Source: an uncultured Chloroflexales bacterium (GTDB lineage: Bacteria > Chloroflexota > Chloroflexia > Chloroflexales > Chloroflexaceae). Taken from it: a stretch of 64,000 nucleotides of DNA. Shown here one piece after another: positions 48,942 through 57,561 of this stretch; position 1 is the first letter of the stretch; every line of letters begins with the position of its first letter. Where the stretch lies: the NCBI GenBank assembly GCA_937902315.1, contig CALGUG010000055.1, forward strand, positions 62,001 to 126,000, read 5' to 3'. The notes beneath the pieces were generated by a model, which searched no databases, was not told the DNA's origin, and worked only from the letters and a program-made list of their open reading frames with translations. A program made the position numbers and the translations under genes.

Positions 48942-51353
48942 ATGCCTACGCAGCCATCGATCAGGTCTTTGCTACAACGCTGGTGGCCGCTAGGCCTCGC
49001 TTTAGTGGCAGCCTGTCTGCTGCGGCTTTGTTTGTGGGGTAACTTGCCGCGCCAAGGGATGGTGAGCGACGAAGCGGAATACTTCGCCTCGGCGGTCTGG
49101 CTGGCTCAAGGGCGCGGCTTTTCGTGGCATCAAGAGTGGCTCTGGACGCGCGCGCCGCTCTATCCGCTCTTTCTGGCCATTCATATCCGCCTGTTTGGCA
49201 TCGCGACCACCCCGATCTATGTCAGCCAGTTTGTGTTGGGGCTGCTGCAGGTGGTGCTGACCTATCTGCTGGCTATGGCGCTTGTGCCCGCCAGCGCGCG
49301 CGCCGACGACTGGCGACGCTGGGTGCCCGGCCTGAGCGCTCTGCTGCTCGGGCTGCTCTTCCCGCTGGCGGTCTACTATCAAGTTTTGCTCTCTGAGACG
49401 CTCTATATCACGATCGTTCTGGCCGGATTGCTGGCTTTGGTCTATTGGGTGCGTTCGCCTGCTTATAGCAGCCGCCGCGCTTACCTCTGGCTGGCGCTGG
49501 CTGGCCTGCTCTTTGGGCTGGCCAGTCTGACCCGCAGCTTGGCGCTGGGCTTTGTGGTGGTGGCGGCTGGCTGGGTCTTTCTGACGATCTGGCAGCGTGT
49601 GCCCGCCGCGCTCAGCTTCAAAGAGCGCACGCTGAAGAGCCTGCTGCCAGCCGCCATTCCGCTCGTGCTGGCTGGGATGCTGATCGCGCCTTGGAGCCTC
49701 TACGCCTCGCGCAGCTACGGCGGCTTTGTGGCGATCGATACCACCGGGGCTTTTAACCTGTTGTTGGGGGCGCGCACCGCCTACGACGGCGACCGCAAAG
49801 ATGCGCCGACTCGCAACTTTGTGTTGGCCCTGCTCAACCCGCAGATGTCGCAAAAGGAGCGCGGGATGCATCTGGGCAGCTCGTGTCTGGCGCAGCACAA
49901 AGACGCTCGGCTGTTCGCCGCCTTGGAGCGGCCCAGCGCCGAGATCAGTCAGGCTGAGCGCCAACAGCTGATGACGGCCGAGGGCTTGTGCTTGCTGCGC
50001 GAGCGTCCGCTGGCCTTTGTGCAGAAAAGCTTGGCTGAGCTGATCGACTTCTTCCGCATCAACTACGGCGGCGACGAGCGCTTCACCGACGGCTTTACGA
50101 CCGGACGCCTGCAGCCGAGCTTTGTGCTCGCCACCTTCCTGCTCGACGATACGCTCTACGTTCTGACCCTGCCCTTGGCGATCATCGGTTGGGCCCTGTT
50201 GCGTAAGCTCGAAAAGCGCGACGATACGGCGTTGCTCGCGAGCAGTACGCTGATCGCGTGGTGGTTGCTCTACAACCTGCTCACCGCGCCGCTGTTGTTT
50301 GCGATCAACCGCTTTCGAGTGCCGCTGCTGCCCATGCTGCTGATCTTAGCGGCCTATGCGCTTTTGGCTTTGGGCGCAAAGGCTTGGAAGGCCCTCGACC
50401 GTCGCCAAGCGCCCCATCTTGTGTTGGCTCTGCTGATGGCGTTTGTGGTTACGGCTCCCGCCAGTTGGATCAGCGCCTACAACCCCCAGACGGCTTCCTA
50501 CCGCGCCCAAGAGTCCTATTTCGGGCCGCACCCTTCGAGCGTGGCGGATACCTACTTGGCCTTGAGCAGCCGCGACCGCTACCTGGCCAGCGAAGAGCTG
50601 CGCAGCGATCTGGCGGCTGGGCGACTGGAGAGCGCTAAGTTTTTACTCGATTCGGGCCGAGTCGATCCGAATACGGTGCTCTTGGCGCGCGCCATCATCG
50701 AAGGTATGGAAGGGCGCCCTGAAGCCGGCTTGGGGCTCTTTCCGAGTGAGGAGCAGCTGGCCTTGGCCGACCGCGCTTGGCAGGCTCGTGCGGCTGTGGT
50801 GCGGGGCGATCTATTGCGGCGTTTAGGGCTCGAGCGCGAGGCCAAAAACACCTTTACGCCGCGCGTCGTCGACGACTACAATCCGGTCGAATGGGCTTGG
50901 GACTGGCTGCAGCCCAGCCCGCCCAGCGCTGGACGAATCGATTTCGGCGGCAACCTCGATCTGGGCTACATTCGCGGCTTCTATCTGGGCGAAGGCGACG
51001 GCACCGATACTTGGCGTTGGTCGATGGGCGAGGCTGCGCTGCGCTTCCCGCAGATGGGCAGCGGCGCCCCGCAGACCCTGCGCTTGCGCATCGACGGCTT
51101 GAGCAGCGGCCTGCCCGAGCCGCGCCTGACGCTTGCGATGGGCGGGCAGGTAGTCGCCGAGCTGGCTCTCAAGCGCGAGGTGGCGGTCTATGAGCTGGAG
51201 CTGCCCGCCACGCCCCAGGGCGAGGATGTGATTGTGGAATTGCGCTCTCCCGTGTTTGTGCCTTCTGCCGCCGACTTGTTGGCACAGCAGGGCCCGAAGG
51301 TCGGCCAGTTGCGGCTCTTGGGTGTGCGCTTAGATTGGGCGGAGCTGGAATGA
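48942..51353 (+). CDS. Family 39-like glycosyltransferase with TPR-like segment and C-terminal beta module (1 of 3)
   Basis: 803 residues from the ATG at 48942 (GGAGAGAGG upstream). A GT-C membrane domain (about 15-510) has the acidic loop GMVSDEAEYFASAVWLAQGRG and the RAPLYPLF motif. A soluble helical region (about 530-650, SAKFLLDSG... ARAIIEGMEGRPEAGLGLF) resembles degenerate TPRs. The C-terminal module (about 663-803) starts GRIDFGGNLDLGYIRGFYLG and includes RWSMGEAALRF and a late LGVRLDW. It probably acts on the outer face of the membrane. Its stop overlaps the next gene in ATGA, making a three-gene tandem array. Confidence 0.87.
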   Translation: MPTQPSIRSLLQRWWPLGLALVAACLLRLCLWGNLPRQGMVSDEAEYFASAVWLAQGRGFSWHQEWLWTRAPLYPLFLAIHIRLFGIATTPIYVSQFVLGLLQVVLTYLLAMALVPASARADDWRRWVPGLSALLLGLLFPLAVYYQVLLSETLYITIVLAGLLALVYWVRSPAYSSRRAYLWLALAGLLFGLASLTRSLALGFVVVAAGWVFLTIWQRVPAALSFKERTLKSLLPAAIPLVLAGMLIAPWSLYASRSYGGFVAIDTTGAFNLLLGARTAYDGDRKDAPTRNFVLALLNPQMSQKERGMHLGSSCLAQHKDARLFAALERPSAEISQAERQQLMTAEGLCLLRERPLAFVQKSLAELIDFFRINYGGDERFTDGFTTGRLQPSFVLATFLLDDTLYVLTLPLAIIGWALLRKLEKRDDTALLASSTLIAWWLLYNLLTAPLLFAINRFRVPLLPMLLILAAYALLALGAKAWKALDRRQAPHLVLALLMAFVVTAPASWISAYNPQTASYRAQESYFGPHPSSVADTYLALSSRDRYLASEELRSDLAAGRLESAKFLLDSGRVDPNTVLLARAIIEGMEGRPEAGLGLFPSEEQLALADRAWQARAAVVRGDLLRRLGLEREAKNTFTPRVVDDYNPVEWAWDWLQPSPPSAGRIDFGGNLDLGYIRGFYLGEGDGTDTWRWSMGEAALRFPQMGSGAPQTLRLRIDGLSSGLPEPRLTLAMGGQVVAELALKREVAVYELELPATPQGEDVIVELRSPVFVPSAADLLAQQGPKVGQLRLLGVRLDWAELE

Positions 51354-53557
51354 AACAGGCAAAACGACGAGCCGAAGCTAGCGCTTGGCCCCTGTTGCTC
51401 TTGTGTCTGCTCTTGGCGCTGGGCCTGCGCCTGCTGGTCTGGAAGTGGCGCGAATTTTACCCGCTGGGCGGCGATGAGAGCGAATATCTCGCCCAAGCGG
51501 TCACGCTGCTTCAAGAGCGGCGCTACGTCGAATTGCGCCTGATGCGCCCGCCGCTCTACACCTTCTTCTTGGCCTTCAGCATCCTGCTGGTCGATTCCTT
51601 GGTGCAGAATCTGCGCTTGGTGCAAGCCTGCATCAGTGCTGCCATGGTCGTTCCGATTTGGCTGCTGACGCGCGCCTTCGGCGATCTGATCGGCATGTCG
51701 CGCAACTGGCGCGCGCCCGCCATCGCCGCGCTCTTGACCGCGCTCTGCTATACCTTCGCAGCCAACGCCACCGAGCTGTTGAGCGAGACGCTCTTTCTGT
51801 TCGGGCTGAGCACGCTCTTTTGGCTGCTGCTGCAGGCCGCTCTGGCCCTGCGCGCTCAATCCGGCAAGCCGAGGCTCTGGGTGGGGCTGGCCGGGCTGGC
51901 TGTAGGGGCGCTCTGTCTGCTGCGCTCGGTCGCGATGCCGCTGATACCGCTCGGCCTGCTCTGGTTGGCCCTGCAGCGCGGCGTTTTTCTGGGTGCAGGC
52001 GGCTGGCGACGGATGAGCTTGGGCGCGGCTGGCCTCTATCTGGCCTGCGCTTTGCTGGTGGTGCTGCCTTGGACGGCGCGCAACTATCTCACCTACCACG
52101 CTTTCATTTTGATCGATACGACCGGGGCGGAGAATCTCTGGCTCGACAACAATCCTGAGGCCAGCACCCCCGACGATCCGCTCGGGCGCGAGGATGCGAA
52201 ACGCCAGCTCTACGCCATGGGCGAGGATCGCGCGCTGCGCCAAGCCATGGCGACTCAGCGCGGTCGCGAGGCGATTTTGCAGCACCCCGACTGGTTTCTG
52301 GCCAAGGCGTGGGGCGAATTGCTGAAGTTCTTTGCGCTCGAATACAGCGACGATATGCGCGCCCGCCCGGCGATCTGGCTGCCCAGCGCCGAGGTTTGGT
52401 TGCGTCTGCTGTTCGGCGATGCGCTCTGGCTGCTGATTCTGTTCGGCGGCCTGCTGGGCATCTTCCTGATTCGGGCGCAGCCTACAGGCGAGGTTGAGAT
52501 AGCGAGTTCGGGCTGGCGCGGGCGGCTCGAACGTCTGCTGGCCTACGGGCGCGAACCTTGGCTACTTTTCGCACCTTGGCTGCTCTACGCTCCGGTTACG
52601 GCTATGCTCTTTCACGTCGAATTGCGCTATCGTCTGCCGGTCTATCCGGCCCTCTTGCTCTACAGCGCTTGGTTGCTGGCCGAAGCGAAACAGCTGCCCT
52701 GGCGCTCGTGGCGGGTGCTGCCCGCCGCCCTGCTTGTGCTGGCCTGTCTCGCTTTGACTTTGGCACACGCGCCTTACCACTCGCTGGCTTGGCATTTGGC
52801 CAATAAACACCTGCACTTGGCCCAAGCCGAGCGCGCTCTTGGGCGTGGTGATGCTCAGAGCGCTCAATTGGCTGCCCAGCGTGCGCTGGCGCACGATCCG
52901 AGTTCGGCTTTGGCGGAGGTCGCGCTGGCCCGCGCCGCCTTGTTGCAGGACGATCAGACGAGCGCTGCCGAAGCGCTGCAGCGTGCCATTCGTGCCAAGC
53001 GCGCCCATCCCTACGCGCATCTGCTTAAGGGCGACCTGTTGCGGGCCCAAGCCGATCTCGAGGCGGCTCGCCCTGAGTTGGCTTTTGAAGCTGGCTCGTT
53101 GGAAGATCTGCAAAGCTGGCTTTGGGAGCGGACAATCACCCCTGTGCCGGGCGAGCTCGATATCGGAGGCGGGCTCGATCTGGGTTTTGTGCGGGGCTTC
53201 TACCTTGCCGAGACGCTCGATGGTGTGACGGTTCGTTGGAGCCACGATCGTGCTACCATCCGCTTGCAAGCGCTTAGCGATGCTCCCAACCTCTTATTGC
53301 GCATCGCGGGGGCGCGCCCACAAGGAGCGCTCTCTGCCCAGCTCGATCTGCGCCTACGCGGCGAACATCTGGCGACCATTCAGGTGGCGGATGCTTGGAG
53401 CGACTATCTCGTGCCTTTGCCGCGCGCCAAAGCTGGCGAATTGCTGGAGATCGAGCTCTCTTGTTACACCTTCCGACCGCGCTCCTTTGATCCTGCTAGC
53501 CCCGATGGCCGTGATCTTGGTGTCTTGTTCGATCGAGTCGCTCTAGTCAGCGAATAG
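51350..53557 (+). CDS. Family 39-like glycosyltransferase with TPR-like segment and C-terminal beta module (2 of 3)
   Basis: 735 residues; I chose the ATG at 51350 that overlaps the previous stop. Same architecture as its neighbours: acidic loop GGDESEYLAQAV, RPPLYTFFLAF, about eleven helices to about 465. TPR-like repeats at about 480-590 (AQLAAQRALAHDPSSALAEV) are followed by the module LDIGGGLDLGFVRGFYLAE with RWSHDRATIRL and DLGVLFDRVAL. The array probably arose by tandem duplication. Six bases separate it from the next gene. Confidence 0.87.
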   Translation: MKQAKRRAEASAWPLLLLCLLLALGLRLLVWKWREFYPLGGDESEYLAQAVTLLQERRYVELRLMRPPLYTFFLAFSILLVDSLVQNLRLVQACISAAMVVPIWLLTRAFGDLIGMSRNWRAPAIAALLTALCYTFAANATELLSETLFLFGLSTLFWLLLQAALALRAQSGKPRLWVGLAGLAVGALCLLRSVAMPLIPLGLLWLALQRGVFLGAGGWRRMSLGAAGLYLACALLVVLPWTARNYLTYHAFILIDTTGAENLWLDNNPEASTPDDPLGREDAKRQLYAMGEDRALRQAMATQRGREAILQHPDWFLAKAWGELLKFFALEYSDDMRARPAIWLPSAEVWLRLLFGDALWLLILFGGLLGIFLIRAQPTGEVEIASSGWRGRLERLLAYGREPWLLFAPWLLYAPVTAMLFHVELRYRLPVYPALLLYSAWLLAEAKQLPWRSWRVLPAALLVLACLALTLAHAPYHSLAWHLANKHLHLAQAERALGRGDAQSAQLAAQRALAHDPSSALAEVALARAALLQDDQTSAAEALQRAIRAKRAHPYAHLLKGDLLRAQADLEAARPELAFEAGSLEDLQSWLWERTITPVPGELDIGGGLDLGFVRGFYLAETLDGVTVRWSHDRATIRLQALSDAPNLLLRIAGARPQGALSAQLDLRLRGEHLATIQVADAWSDYLVPLPRAKAGELLEIELSCYTFRPRSFDPASPDGRDLGVLFDRVALVSE

Positions 53558-53563
53558 AGAGCG

Positions 53564-55741
53564 ATGCCGCTTGAGCATGAAGCTATTGTGGTGCCTATGT
53601 CGTCTGAGAATACACAATCTGAGCTAGAGCGTTTCGTTGCTCGCTGCTGGAAGTGGCGCTGGCTGTTTCTGATCTTTCTGGGGGCGCTGTTCTTGCGTCT
53701 TGCGCTCTGGATGCAGCCGCTCCATCAGCTCGCCAACGATGAGATCGAATACGTGCAAGTGGCGCGCGATCTTCTGGCGGGCAAGGGCTGGGTTTTCTAT
53801 GAATCCTACCACTGGCTGCGCGCCCCGCTCTACCCGCTCTTTCTGGCGGCCTCGCTCGCCTTGAGCGGTGGCGATCTGTGGTTGGCGGCGCTGCCCAATA
53901 TCCTGCTCAGTAGCTTCACGGTACTGCTCAACGCCGCGATCGCGCGCCTGTGTGTGGGTCCGGATCGCCCCGCTGTGCCGCTTGTGGCCGCGCTCGTGAC
54001 CGCGCTGTTTTGGACGCTCGCGACCTTCGCCAGCCTCTATATGGCCGAGACCTTGGCGACCGCTTTCTTCACCGCCGCGCTTCTGCTCTTGCTGCTTTGG
54101 CAGCGTTATCATCGCCCTTGGATGCTGGCTGTCGCCGCCTGTTGTTACGGCCTTTCGATCCTCACGCGCTCGGCCAGCATGGCCTTTTTGCCCTTTCTGC
54201 TCTTTTGGATCGCGCTGCAACTACGCGCGCCGCATCCCCAGTTTCAAGCTTTTCACGATTGGGTCTACCGCCTCAGTGTTTGGAGACGTTCACTCTGGAC
54301 CTTGGCTTTTTTCAAGGCCGCACTGCTATTTGTCGTCTGTTGCGCAGCTATGATCGCGCCCTGGACCATGCGCAACTGTATGGTCTATGGGCGCTGCATC
54401 TTGGTTGAGACTGGGCTGAGCTATAACATGTGGGCTTTCAACGAGCCGCGCGAAGATGGCGAAACGATCTTTCGCGAGCTAGAAGCGATCAGGAATCCGG
54501 CGGAGCGGGCCGACTACGCCACTGCCAAGGGCCGCGCCCGTCTGATGGAAGATCCACTCATTCTAGTGCGCAAGCTCAACCCCAACTGGCACTACCTTTG
54601 GGCCGTCAATCCGATCATCGAAGATCGTTTTGTTCTGCGCACCTACTATGCCGATCCGCCGCCCCTAGTCTTTCTTGCGGCGCTTGTGTTCGACGATCTG
54701 CTGATGCTGCTGGTTGTTGTATTCGGCATTAGCGGCCTTGTTCGAATCTCCAATCGCTCGGCGATGCTTTTATTCAGCATGTGGTTGCTCTATATTGTCG
54801 CTACAACGCTCTTGACCCACACCGAAGGGCGTTACCGTCACTTCCTTTATCCGGTTCTGATTCCGCTGGCCGCTGTGGCCTTGCTCGATGCTGTTGCTTG
54901 GCTACGAAGGCGCGATTGGTCCACCGTACGGCGCATGCCCAAAACGAATCTGGCCTTGATGCTTGTGAGCCTGCTGATCGGCCATGCGATTCTGGTGCGC
55001 TACCCGTGGGAGTGGGCGCTCCAGGGCGCTCAGTGTAGCGCTTGGCTGCTGCTGGGAGATCTCGCTCTGACTGCGGATCGGCCCGAACAGGCGGTAAGCG
55101 CCTATCAGAACGCCTTGCAAGCCAGCGAACGCCCTGATGCTTGGGTGCGGCTGGGCGATACGTATCGTTTGCTTGGGCGACACGAATCGGCTATCAACGC
55201 CTACCGCGCGGCCAGCGCCCTGACTCCGGCCTACATCGTGCCCGCTTTGCATCTCGGCGATCTACTGCGCGAGATGGGCGAGCTTGAGCGGGCGCGTCGC
55301 GCTTACGACGTGCCCTATGCCGAGCCACAGCAAGTGCTCGATTGGGCTTGGGGCGAGCTGTCAGTCGCGCCGCTGCGGCGGATCGAGGTCGGCGATGGGC
55401 TCGATTTTGGCTATCTGACGGGCGTATATGTGGCTGAGCAGCAGGGTGATCGTTTTGTGCGCTGGACGAACGGCGCGGCCCGTATTCGAATCTCCGGCTC
55501 GCCTGATGGTGTTCTGATGCTGCGCCTAGCCGCTCCACGCCTCGGCGACGAGACTGTGAGCATGCAGATCTGCGCCGATAGGCGCTGCCAGAGTGTGCCG
55601 CTTGAGCAGGGCTGGCGCAGTTACCGCATTTTGCTGCCGCCCAACGAGGCCGCCGAGCAGATCATCGAGCTGAATAGCCCGACCTTTGTTGGCCCCGATG
55701 GGCGCAGTTTGGGCGTTTTGATCGATGAAATTTGGCGTTAG
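53564..55741 (+). CDS. Family 39-like glycosyltransferase with TPR segment and C-terminal beta module (3 of 3)
   Basis: 725 residues. GT-C domain with NDEIEYVQVARDLLAGKGW and RAPLYPLFLAA. Here the TPRs are clear at about 485-590: LLGDLALTADRPEQAVSAY and RLGDTYRLLGRHESAINAY. The module is more diverged: IEVGDGLDFGYLTGVYVAE, RWTNGAARIRI, SLGVLIDEI. An alternative ATG (MSSENTQ) lies 11 codons later. It closes the array; a new promoter follows for the next gene. The TPRs could recruit partner enzymes outside the membrane, which is inference. Confidence 0.87.
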   Translation: MPLEHEAIVVPMSSENTQSELERFVARCWKWRWLFLIFLGALFLRLALWMQPLHQLANDEIEYVQVARDLLAGKGWVFYESYHWLRAPLYPLFLAASLALSGGDLWLAALPNILLSSFTVLLNAAIARLCVGPDRPAVPLVAALVTALFWTLATFASLYMAETLATAFFTAALLLLLLWQRYHRPWMLAVAACCYGLSILTRSASMAFLPFLLFWIALQLRAPHPQFQAFHDWVYRLSVWRRSLWTLAFFKAALLFVVCCAAMIAPWTMRNCMVYGRCILVETGLSYNMWAFNEPREDGETIFRELEAIRNPAERADYATAKGRARLMEDPLILVRKLNPNWHYLWAVNPIIEDRFVLRTYYADPPPLVFLAALVFDDLLMLLVVVFGISGLVRISNRSAMLLFSMWLLYIVATTLLTHTEGRYRHFLYPVLIPLAAVALLDAVAWLRRRDWSTVRRMPKTNLALMLVSLLIGHAILVRYPWEWALQGAQCSAWLLLGDLALTADRPEQAVSAYQNALQASERPDAWVRLGDTYRLLGRHESAINAYRAASALTPAYIVPALHLGDLLREMGELERARRAYDVPYAEPQQVLDWAWGELSVAPLRRIEVGDGLDFGYLTGVYVAEQQGDRFVRWTNGAARIRISGSPDGVLMLRLAAPRLGDETVSMQICADRRCQSVPLEQGWRSYRILLPPNEAAEQIIELNSPTFVGPDGRSLGVLIDEIWR

Positions 55742-55742
55742 C

Positions 55743-55771
55743 TTGCCCAGCTAGCACGAAGGTGCTATACT
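55743..55771 (+). promoter_or_regulatory. Promoter of the AlbA_2 regulator gene
   Basis: TTGCCC (55743-55748) and TATACT (55766-55771) are separated by exactly 17 bp, about 40 bp before the start codon. Confidence 0.65.
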
Positions 55772-55810
55772 CGCTTCAGATTCCTCAACCAGCTGTAGCA
55801 GGAGGCGATA

Positions 55811-57217
55811 ATGGCTGATCAATCGATCGAAAGCTTGGTGGCAGCGGGCGAAGGTCCTCAACTCGCCTTCTTCCGTGAACGCTTGCGCGTCGATGATTTG
55901 GCCGAAACGATGGTCGCCTTCGCCAACGCGGCGGGCGGTACGATTCTGGTGGGTGTGGGCGGCAAGAAACCCAAGATCGAAGGTCTGGTAGATCCGATCT
56001 CGGCTCGCGAGGCTGCTCTAGAGGCGGCACAGTCTTGTACACCCTCGTTGATTCTGCCGCTTCCGCGCCTTGCCCAAGTCGGCAATCTGCAAGTGCTGGT
56101 TATTACTATTCCGCCCGGCCTCTCAAACGTCTACAGCCTGCACGGCAAGTATGTGCAGCGCCAAGCTGCTAGCAACCAACCGCTTACGCCCGATCGGCTG
56201 CGCAGCCTGCTAAGCGAACGGGGCGAGCTCAGTTGGGAGCGCATAGCCCCGCCCGATGTCAGCCTGAGCGACCTCGATATGGCGCGTGTGGAAGCGTATA
56301 TCAAGCGCGTCGGCCCGCCAGCCAGCGACGATCCGGTCGGCTTCCTCTATCGGCGCGGTTGTCTGGTGCGTACTACAACGCCCACGCCCAGCTATCGCCC
56401 TACCAACGCTGGCCTGTTGCTCTTCGGCAGCGATCTGGCCGCCGGAGGTACGCGCCTCTTTCCTCAAGCCGAGATCACACTGGTTCACTATCGCGGCGTT
56501 TCGGTCGCCGACGAGTTCGAGCGCGAAGATGTGCGCGATACCTTGCCCGAGGCGGTGCGGCGCGCCGAACGCTGGCTGAGCCAGCATATGCGCAAAGGCA
56601 GCCGCATGGTCGGCCTCGAGCGCCAAGATTGGACCCAGTTCCCGCCCGCTGCTGTGCGCGAGGCACTGGTAAACGCTGTCGCTCACCGCGATTACACCAT
56701 TCGCGGCGAGGGCATTCGGATCTCGCTCTTCGCCGATCGGCTCGAATGTTATTCACCTGGCCGCCTGCCCGGCCACGTTACACTCGATAATCTGGTCGAA
56801 GAACGCTTCAGCCGCAACGAAACGCTGGTGCAGGTTTTGGCCGATTTGGGCTTGATCGAGCGGCTCGGCTATGGTATCGACCGCATGCTCAAGCAGATGA
56901 ACGACGCTGGCCTGCCTCCACCTCGCTTTCGCGAGACCGCCGCTGGTTTTCTGGTCACGCTGTTTGGGCATGAGGTGCCCGCCAATCAAGACGAGACGAT
57001 CGATACGCGGGCATGGCGCGCCCAGGGCCTCAACGAGCGCCAGATCGCAGCCCTGCTCCATCTGGTGCAACATCAGCGCATCACCAATCGCGAGATGCAA
57101 GACCTCGCGCCCGATGTCAGCCCCGAAACCTTGCGTCGCGACCTGGCCGATCTGGTTGAGCGCGGTCTGCTGCTCAAAGTCGGCGAGAAACGTGCGACCT
57201 ACTACATCCTCAAATAG
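55811..57217 (+). CDS. AlbA_2 / HATPase_c_4 transcriptional regulator-like protein
   Basis: 468 residues. The N-terminal AlbA_2 (schlafen-like) domain shows MVAFANAAGGTILVGVGG and YVQRQAAS. The central ATP-binding HATPase_c_4-like region includes PPAAVREALVNAVAHRDY, ISLFADRLECYSPGRLP and LIERLGYGIDRML. A C-terminal winged helix (about 400-468, ITNREMQDLAPDVSPETLRRDL) should bind DNA. Such proteins are widespread; some are regulators and some take part in defence, but for most the role is untested. A strong AGGAGG precedes the ATG. It stands alone between a promoter and repeats. Confidence 0.88.
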   Translation: MADQSIESLVAAGEGPQLAFFRERLRVDDLAETMVAFANAAGGTILVGVGGKKPKIEGLVDPISAREAALEAAQSCTPSLILPLPRLAQVGNLQVLVITIPPGLSNVYSLHGKYVQRQAASNQPLTPDRLRSLLSERGELSWERIAPPDVSLSDLDMARVEAYIKRVGPPASDDPVGFLYRRGCLVRTTTPTPSYRPTNAGLLLFGSDLAAGGTRLFPQAEITLVHYRGVSVADEFEREDVRDTLPEAVRRAERWLSQHMRKGSRMVGLERQDWTQFPPAAVREALVNAVAHRDYTIRGEGIRISLFADRLECYSPGRLPGHVTLDNLVEERFSRNETLVQVLADLGLIERLGYGIDRMLKQMNDAGLPPPRFRETAAGFLVTLFGHEVPANQDETIDTRAWRAQGLNERQIAALLHLVQHQRITNREMQDLAPDVSPETLRRDLADLVERGLLLKVGEKRATYYILK

Positions 57218-57222
57218 CTGTT

Positions 57223-57345
57223 ATAGCAAATCTCCTAAAAGCCTTGTACTCTCTCAACGCAAGAAAACGGAATCTCACACAACAACAAGAGTCACGTTCC
57301 GCTTTGCCGAAGGCCAAATAGAAAACAATCGTGCGGATTTGGGAT
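57223..57345 (+). repeat. RptB copy 3, degenerate
   Basis: Starts ATAGCAAATCTCC, contains GTCACGTTCCGCTTTGCCGA and ends GCGGATTTGGGAT. Ends are decayed but order and length (about 123 bp) are kept. Confidence 0.7.
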
Positions 57346-57394
57346 CAGATCTGCTGAGGCTCAAAACATAAGGTGTTCAAGCGGATTTCGTAGT

Positions 57395-57561
57395 ATACCA
57401 AATCCGTTTAAAGACGTGTGTTCTTTTGACGAAGGAAAAACGTAAACCGGGGAGAGAGTTGTGCGAGATTTCACGCTATAGCGTGAAATCTCGCACAACA
57501 GAAATAGTCAAGTTCCACTCTGCCGAAGGCCAAATAAAAAGTAATCAATCGGATTTGGTAT
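57395..57561 (+). repeat. RptB copy 4 with internal palindrome (167 bp)
   Basis: Intact ends ATACCAAATCCG and CGGATTTGGTAT. It is 46 bp longer than the 121-bp copies because a palindrome sits in its middle. The right end supplies the last base of the murJ stop codon on the other strand. Confidence 0.85.
57458..57499. repeat. Perfect 42-bp palindrome
   Basis: The two 21-base halves, starting GTTGTGCGAGATTTC and ending GAAATCTCGCACAAC, are exact reverse complements with no spacer. It is absent from the other RptB copies. Confidence 0.9.

Larger units (their letters stand above)
57218..57560. other. 343-bp intergenic region made of RptB copies
   Basis: Two RptB-type elements, one degenerate and one carrying a 42-bp palindrome, fill almost the entire gap between the AlbA_2 gene and the murJ stop. 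Confidence 0.75.

Noticed and set aside
57223..57561. An insertion sequence at the RptB cluster
   Set aside because: There is no transposase coding capacity in these 340 bp; only the ends and a palindrome are present.
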